From contig OZ038530.1 in NCBI GenBank assembly GCA_964036665.1, positions 14,169,001 to 14,233,000 on the forward strand: a stretch of 64,000 nucleotides of DNA, given 5' to 3'. The translations under genes and the position numbers were made by a program. Below, piece by piece: positions 58,660 to 64,000 of this stretch. This stretch comes from Gordius sp. MW1 (lineage: Eukaryota; Nematomorpha; Gordioida; Gordea; Gordiidae). The notes below the pieces were generated by a model. That model saw nothing but the letters and a program-made list of their open reading frames with translations, was not told the DNA's origin and did no database searches. Position 1 is the first letter of the stretch; each line of letters opens with the position of its first letter.

Positions 58660-59970
58660 TTAAGAAACAATATGAAGATTATAATTATTTGTTTTGAATA
58701 AAACTTTTAATATTAATATTACAAATAAAGATGCTGTATAAAAATAAAAGGTAAAAATTGTAAAATTGTTGAGCTGACATATATAATATAATATTAATTT
58801 TTTTAATTAAAACCCGAGTTTTTAATAATTAATTTTCGCGTTATTTTTATTAATTAATTTGCAATGAAAAATAGTAGCAAGCAATTAAAGCTTAACATGT
58901 TTGTAAAGCCCTTAGCTCCAAGCAATAGGTTAAATCAAATAGGTTTTCTTCCTTAGCTTTATTGAGCTTAGATCATGACTTTATAAAAGTTTTTTCCCCG
59001 GATGATATTATAAATTCGTTTGCAACATCGAGTAAAAGGCTTAAAGAATTACTATTAAAAGACTAATTTTAATAATCAGAAGATAATAATAACCCCTTTC
59101 AGGGGCGCAATAAAATTAAAAGTATCGTCTAATTAGCGCCATCTATCGGCAATTTTAATTAGAGACTAATTTGAACTATATATATCCCTATCTTTTTTAG
59201 CATGTAACTCGAAAATGATAACAGACATATAACGTTTTCGCTCTTATGAGAGCTCATCAGTATGCCATAGTTAATTTTCTAGTCACACACTAAGCGAGAT
59301 AGGTATCTATAATGCTCAAATTAGATTTAATCCATTCTTATGGTGGCTAAGAAATAACTCTCATAATTATGGTAGTAATAATTATTTTGTTTTATTATAT
59401 GCGGCACTCCTGAATGGGGTTATTATTATCTCCTGAATATTATCAAAAACCCGCAATTTATTAACTACTTTCTAATATCTGGGCTTTTAAACATGTTTTG
59501 AACTTTTTAACACTTACAAAATATATTAAAATATTATTAAATTTACGAAAATTCCATCCTGGACAATTTAATTGTCCATCTCACATGCTATTGCAACATA
59601 TTTTGCATATTTTTATGTACCATATGTACATATAAAGCCAATGATTAGTTTGTTCACCATTTTTTCCCATTTATTAGTGATATCCCATTATAATCTTGAT
59701 AAATTAATATTAATAACAAATTCCTAAATTTTATAAACAATTTTTAACGCATCAAAACTTTCAAGTGATAAAAATCCTAAAAAATTCCTTTTGGTATGTC
59801 ATTAGATTTAACAAAATGTACACAAACGCTAAGTTGTTCTGTGCATCTCACATCTCTAATTTCATCTAAAATTATTAAATAAAATTTTGATTGATTAATT
59901 TTGACAGAATATTTTTAAAGTTCATTTAGCCGTTAAATTTATTAGTTTATTTAATTTTTAGTGGTGTAAA
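58660..59970. other. AT-rich stretch with no recognised gene
   Basis: No gene or element end seen. It starts after a GGGGCCCCCCAAGG word (58601-58650) that resembles a MITE end. Confidence 0.35.
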
Positions 59971-59974
59971 GGGT

Positions 59975-59988
59975 GGGGGGGGGGGGGG
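59975..59988 (+). repeat. Run of 14 G
   Basis: Homopolymer G tract in otherwise AT-rich DNA; similar shorter runs occur at 28772, 44400, 60592 and 60628. It may mark a decayed GGGCGTAGCC-type element. Confidence 0.9.
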
Positions 59989-60567
59989 CTGTGCAAATAT
60001 ATCTATAATATCATCAGGGGCAATAACGTCTAAATACTCATTCTCGAACGAATTTTAATTTCATAATTAATTTTTTTATATTTTATTTTATAATAACGCC
60101 TTTTGAGGATCTAACCTTAAAAAGGGCTATTAAATGTTCTTATTGTTTTCCTGATATAAATGCTGCCTGCAAATGCTGCCAATATTGCATATGTAAAATT
60201 AAAATTTGTTATATTTATGGCCAAGAATTTTTGTAGTTGTGGCAATTAAATATTTTTATAAAAACTTTGTTGTATATTGTATTATTTTCGAAAATGTCAT
60301 AGATTTTTCTGTAAATATCCTCGTTCCACTTTGTGCTCTTCCAGTTCAATTATACAAAAACTTATTATAATATGTGAAATTTTTTATATTGTTTTAACTA
60401 CATTACTTTGTTTTATTTATGAATAAATTTTATTTATTTTATGCCCTATAAACATGAGGGTCGAGACATACCAGTGTGATGTTATAAGAAAAAATACACA
60501 AAGTAGTAGCGAAACTTTAAGTTTGTCCAACGTTTATGAGGGAAATTTTAAATTGCGTTTGACCCAT

Positions 60568-60725
60568 GGGCGTATCCAGGTTTTGGATTACAGGGGGGGG
60601 GGGAATGTTTTAAGTTCAATTAGGGAGGGGGGGGGGCAAAACATAATTTTTTTAATTTGTAAGGGTTTTTGTAGTAAAAATATTTTGTCCCCCCCCCAAG
60701 GCAAAAAGGCTAGCTTCGCCACTGT
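60568..60725. mobile_element. Composite MITE, CATGGGCGTA left end and GCTTCGCCACTG right end
   Basis: The left end CATGGGCGTATCCAGG belongs to the MITE family above, followed by G-rich runs; the right side reads CCCCCCCCCAAGGC and CTAGCTTCGCCACTG, a different inverted terminal word whose complement occurs at 58588 (CAGTGGCAGAGCTGG). No target duplication was found. It may be a hybrid of two related families. Confidence 0.5.
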
Positions 60726-60809
60726 CTCTAGGCTTCCCTATATTTTCACTCTCATCCCTTTGACATGGTCTTGGCTGTGTCTTTTGGGAAAAATATATCT
60801 ATATTAACT

Positions 60810-61580
60810 TTCCTATTGCGTTAATCTCTTTGATTAACAGTGTTTTATGAGGTCGGGTGATAGAGGATTGCCCAACCAGGGTTTATCTCTCTACGATTAT
60901 GAAACTGATGTGATGGTCTGAAAAGGAATAGGGTAGTACACAGTCGTAAACCCAATTTCCAAAGTCATGACCTGCTTTTTATTGTTTTCAAGCTTACTAA
61001 TATAGGGGAGATTGTTTGTATGGAAACGGCTCAAATGTTCACAGATGCAAAAAACAATGCCATTTCTTCATCCGCTGAAACTGCATTTCTAATCTAGAGA
61101 TGTTTTGCTAGCGTTAATATTTGATAATTTAAAGACCCAATATGTTATAATTTTTTATTAAAGGTTTGTTATGTATAAAACTAAACTTTCCCGCTATTAA
61201 AATTTCAATTATGCACAGTTTATCTTCGGTTTTTAGCAAAATTTACATATTTTACTTAAACCTTAAGCAAATTAATGATGAGTCGTGAGTAATTCGACTG
61301 GTTAAAGGTAGTGTGTGAAGAGTTAGGGTGGTCCGTCAACTTGCCAAAAACCATCTTGAAGAATTGAATGTCCCAATGTTAAAAAATGTTCCTCATTAAA
61401 AAATGTTCCCCCAACATCAAAACATATTAATCATTCAATTTTTTAAAGTTAAAATTTAGATATTTTTTATAATCAAATTGATAATTATTATAAAAGGCAC
61501 TCAATTTAGGGCCTCCTTTATGATAATGGAGAGATATTAAATTCGTTAATGTCCCAGGTTGTATTCGGCAAGATTGTTTT
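60810..61580. other. No recognised gene upstream of the SDR locus
   Basis: No ORF or element recognised. The phrase AAAAAATGTTCC(T/C)C repeats directly at about 61381 and 61397. Confidence 0.35.
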
Positions 61581-61585
61581 CGCCG

Positions 61586-61952
61586 AGCTGACAGGGCATC
61601 AAGAGCTTGTTATCCCGGGCCAATGTTACACGATCCAAATTCTTGTACTGTATAAGCGATCTGACATTCCATTTTTTTATTCGATCCAAAGAAAGTAATT
61701 ATGTATCTTGAACCTCAAATGACCTAACCCTAACCCTACAAAACCTGCCCTTGCGAGACCGAAATCACAATTTAAAAATGTGAGTAAGAAATTATGTTTA
61801 TTTTTTACGATTTGTGCTTTTTCGAATGCGAAAAACACAAATCGGCGCTTTGTTGTTTGTTGGATCAAATAAGAAAATGGAATGTCAAATCGCTTATACA
61901 GTACAAGAATTTGGATCGTGTAACATTGGTCGTTATCCCGCATCTGTCAGCT
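61586..61952. mobile_element. Inverted-repeat MITE directly upstream of the SDR start
   Basis: Ends AGCTGACAG and CTGTCAGCT bound a 367-bp element whose arms of about 100 bp pair almost fully: CCAATGTTACACGATCCAAA, TTCTTGTACTGTATAAGCGA and GACATTCCATTTT at left reappear inverted at right. The spacer contains CTAACCCTAACCCTAC. The right end lies 23 bp before the ATG of the dehydrogenase. No clear target duplication was found. Confidence 0.85.
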
Positions 61953-61975
61953 GTTAAATAATTTAAAAATAATAC

Positions 61976-62435
61976 ATGAGTTTTACTTCAAATTTTTTTG
62001 TAGGAAAAGTAGTTTTAGTTACCGGTATGTCTTTACTGAATATTGTTTGTAACTGTAAAAGGAGCAAGTTCAGGAATAGGGGCGGCCACTGCTTTGCTAT
62101 TTGCCAAACTTGGGGCTAAATTAAGTTTGTCAGGAAGAAATTTAGAAAATTTAAAAAAGACAAGTGATCTATGCTTGGCTTCTTCGTCAAGTTCTATAAA
62201 AGTATAAATATTTTTAAGGCTTTAACTTTTTATATAAAATTTTAATAAAAGTTAAGAAATGGCCCATTATTTATATAGCATTTAATACTATTAATATGAT
62301 AGCAATTAATAATGCCAGTATATTTAATAAAATTTATTAAAGCTCTTAGTTGTCAAGGCCGATTTATCAAGTGACAAAGATATTGAAAACTTAATCAATT
62401 CAACAATCCAGGAATACCAGCAACTTGATGTTTTG
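61976..62435 (+). CDS. Short-chain dehydrogenase/reductase, 5' part only
   Basis: Classical SDR enzyme, cytosolic by sequence; the substrate cannot be told. Three exons, 61976-62024, 62062-62201 and 62343-62435, join in phase to the first 94 residues, starting MSFTSNFFVGKVVLVTG. The Rossmann nucleotide-binding motif TGASSGIG is at about residues 16-23, followed by ALLFAKLGAKLSLSGRNLEN (the Arg after the second strand suggests NADP preference), VVKADLS and EYQQLDVL. The last exon ends at a GTAAC donor just where the family continues VNNAG. No exon with NNAG or YxxxK is visible in the remaining 1.5 kb, so the gene either continues past the window or is broken. Intron 1 is 37 nt, intron 2 141 nt. 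Confidence 0.8.
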
Positions 62436-62439
62436 GTAA

Positions 62440-63385
62440 CTTTTTTAAACTTTTGATCAATTAGGAAATTGATTATATATGAAAATAATTTATAAGATTT
62501 CGACCTATAAGTTTATTATAACTGTTTTTAGCAATTTAATGATTGCTTTATATACTCACTAGCTAGTGTGTATATTGTGGTCAAAAATTGGGGATTGACA
62601 TTGATGTTACGATTGAAAAATCCTTAATTCACTGAAATAAAATATAAAACTGTTAACAAAAAATGATTCAGAAAAAACAATATTTTTATTATATTGATAT
62701 CCATAACTTGTATGAATGTTATTTTTCTAGTATCAATTTTAATTAGCATTGTGAACACAAACTTCATGGCAACGTTTTGTCTTAAATTCATGTTATAACT
62801 ATAAACTTTAAATGTAAGAAATAAGGTACTGTAATTTAAACTGTGCATGCTGTGAGGGTTTTTGTTTCAAGAGGGATAAAGGAGAGAAATAAGAATACTT
62901 ATATTTATATGCAAATATTTATAAAAATAGCACTCTTCCACCCCCCTCCCTTTCTAATTTTTAAATCTTTTGCCAAATACTTTGATTAAGCATGTCTATA
63001 TAATGTGTTGAATAAAATGAACATTATAACTTTTACGCTTTGTTTATATATTCATTTAAATTTGTCAATTCTACATTACTTTGTTTATGTTTTGTGTGCA
63101 ATGACTGCACTTATACCTGGTGCATTTTGATTATCTGCCCTTAATAATCTTTAAAATTTAAATTCTTGAAGTGAGACCAATGGTTGTTTAGGTAAATTTG
63201 TCTAAATTATTTTAATAATAATAAGCTGTGGATAAACATTTATGTGAATTGTTCCAATTCACTATTTATTATTTTTAAGTTGGGGGTAATGTGACCATTG
63301 TAGATGAAATGGAATAGATAAATATATTTTTTTAAAGGGAATTTCAAGGTCTTTTTAGGTTAAAGGGTAGTGTTTTGACCAAAAT
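62440..63385. other. Presumed SDR intron, nothing recognised
   Basis: Follows the donor at 62436. AT-rich, with no exon continuing the SDR fold and no clear element. Confidence 0.4.
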
Positions 63386-63387
63386 TT

Positions 63388-63547
63388 TACTGGCTGGGTG
63401 GGGCTTCGGACGGCCTGTGCAGGGCTTAAGTTATGATTCAGAGAGGGCAAATAACTTTTTGAAATTCTTAAAACAATTTGCATCGAAAAGTATTTAGAGG
63501 TAGGGCTGCGTCTTCCCGCCTTCTTCCTTGCCCACTAATTTTGCGTT
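63388..63547 (-). mobile_element. 5'-truncated LINE copy (3' tail only)
   Basis: About 155 bp, from GGCTGGGTGGGGCTTCGG to CCCACTAATTTTGCGTT, match the 3' tail of the RTE-like LINE at 52940-53095 with only a few differences. Being just the LINE 3' end, in the same orientation, it is best explained as a dead-on-arrival insertion. Confidence 0.75.
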
Positions 63548-63739
63548 AATCGAATTTTTGTTATTAACATACTTTTTGACATTTTTACTTAATATTGAAT
63601 CAAAATATTAGAAATTTAAAAGAAATTAGCAAAAATTAATATGCTACTTTTTTTTTTATTCCGCCTCACATTAACTCAATTCGTTGTGTAATTAGGATTT
63701 GGACCCATAATATATAATGGACATAATATCAAATATATT

Positions 63740-63800
63740 TCTCAAACTAAATCTAACCCTAACCCTTGCCTATTTGCCAATATTACATGTTGCAAACATC
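63740..63800. repeat. Dispersed repeat with CTAACCCTAACCC core
   Basis: AAATCTAACCCTAACCCTTG followed by CCTATTTGCC and ATTACAT is the inverse of a segment at 18085-18140 (ATGTAATATAGGCAAGG then GTTAGGGTTAGATTTAG). The match extends on both sides of the telomere-like core, so it is a dispersed repeat and not a telomere. Confidence 0.6.
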
Positions 63801-64000
63801 AGAATTTAAGGATTTAATAATCATATTTTTAATATATTGGACCAAAAATATTAGTCATTTTGGGAACTATTTGAAACGGTGTATAAATACACGTTAACCG
63901 GCTATATTTTTAAAGGTTCTGATTGGTTTATATATTTTGGCCATTATATATTTTGACCCGAAGTGGTAATTAGATTTGATTAATATAAAGCGGAGTTGAA

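Noticed and set aside
61726..61742. Telomere fragment
   Set aside because: Only two to three CCCTAA units, inside the loop of an inverted-repeat MITE.
62297..62316. AATAATGCCAGTATATTT as the missing NNAG exon of the SDR gene
   Set aside because: It precedes the exon that must come before NNAG, reads NNAS and is followed by a stop, so it is chance.

Overview
This is an AT-rich animal nuclear window that is sparse in genes and dense in repeats. The genes have classical GT-AG introns, some extremely short (36, 39, 42 and 48 nt). The best-conserved large gene is a RING-less B-box/filamin/NHL protein of the Wech/LIN-41/TRIM71 type, an arrangement known from insects. An arthropod is therefore the best guess, but the sequence alone does not settle the species.

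Five reasonably supported protein-coding loci are visible, plus one partial one. They are: (1) mitochondrial ribosomal protein L45 on the minus strand, 8938 to 4649, six exons; (2) the complex I assembly factor NDUFAF4 on the plus strand, 16239 to 17293, three exons, with a long extra C-terminal tail; (3) the cis-prenyltransferase DHDDS on the minus strand, 25313 to 22980, six exons; (4) a minus-strand gene of unknown family, 43224 to 34820, with two small 5' exons and two alternative, phase-compatible terminal exons that share a Tyr-rich motif; (5) wech/TRIM71 on the minus strand, 50989 to 46591, seven exons; (6) the first three exons of a short-chain dehydrogenase on the plus strand, from 61976, not completed in the window. 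These genes do unrelated jobs (mitochondrial translation, complex I assembly, dolichol synthesis, translational control, one possibly structural) and show no operon-like relation.

Much of the rest is transposable elements in several layers. hAT-type elements dominate; several have exact or near-exact 8-bp target duplications, hATC transposase remnants, and subterminal tandem arrays with family-specific words (CGAGACGAGA, GGCCCGG, AACCCGAACC). A short MITE family with CATGGGCGTAGCC ends occurs at least five times, including inside introns of MRPL45 and wech. Helitrons, a dead mariner, an RTE-like LINE whose YADD codons are split by a hAT MITE, two foldback elements that are almost entirely palindromic, and two loci with mirrored minisatellite arms make up most of the remainder. 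The left 2.2 kb preserves a three-level nest: hAT, then hAT MITE, then Helitron.
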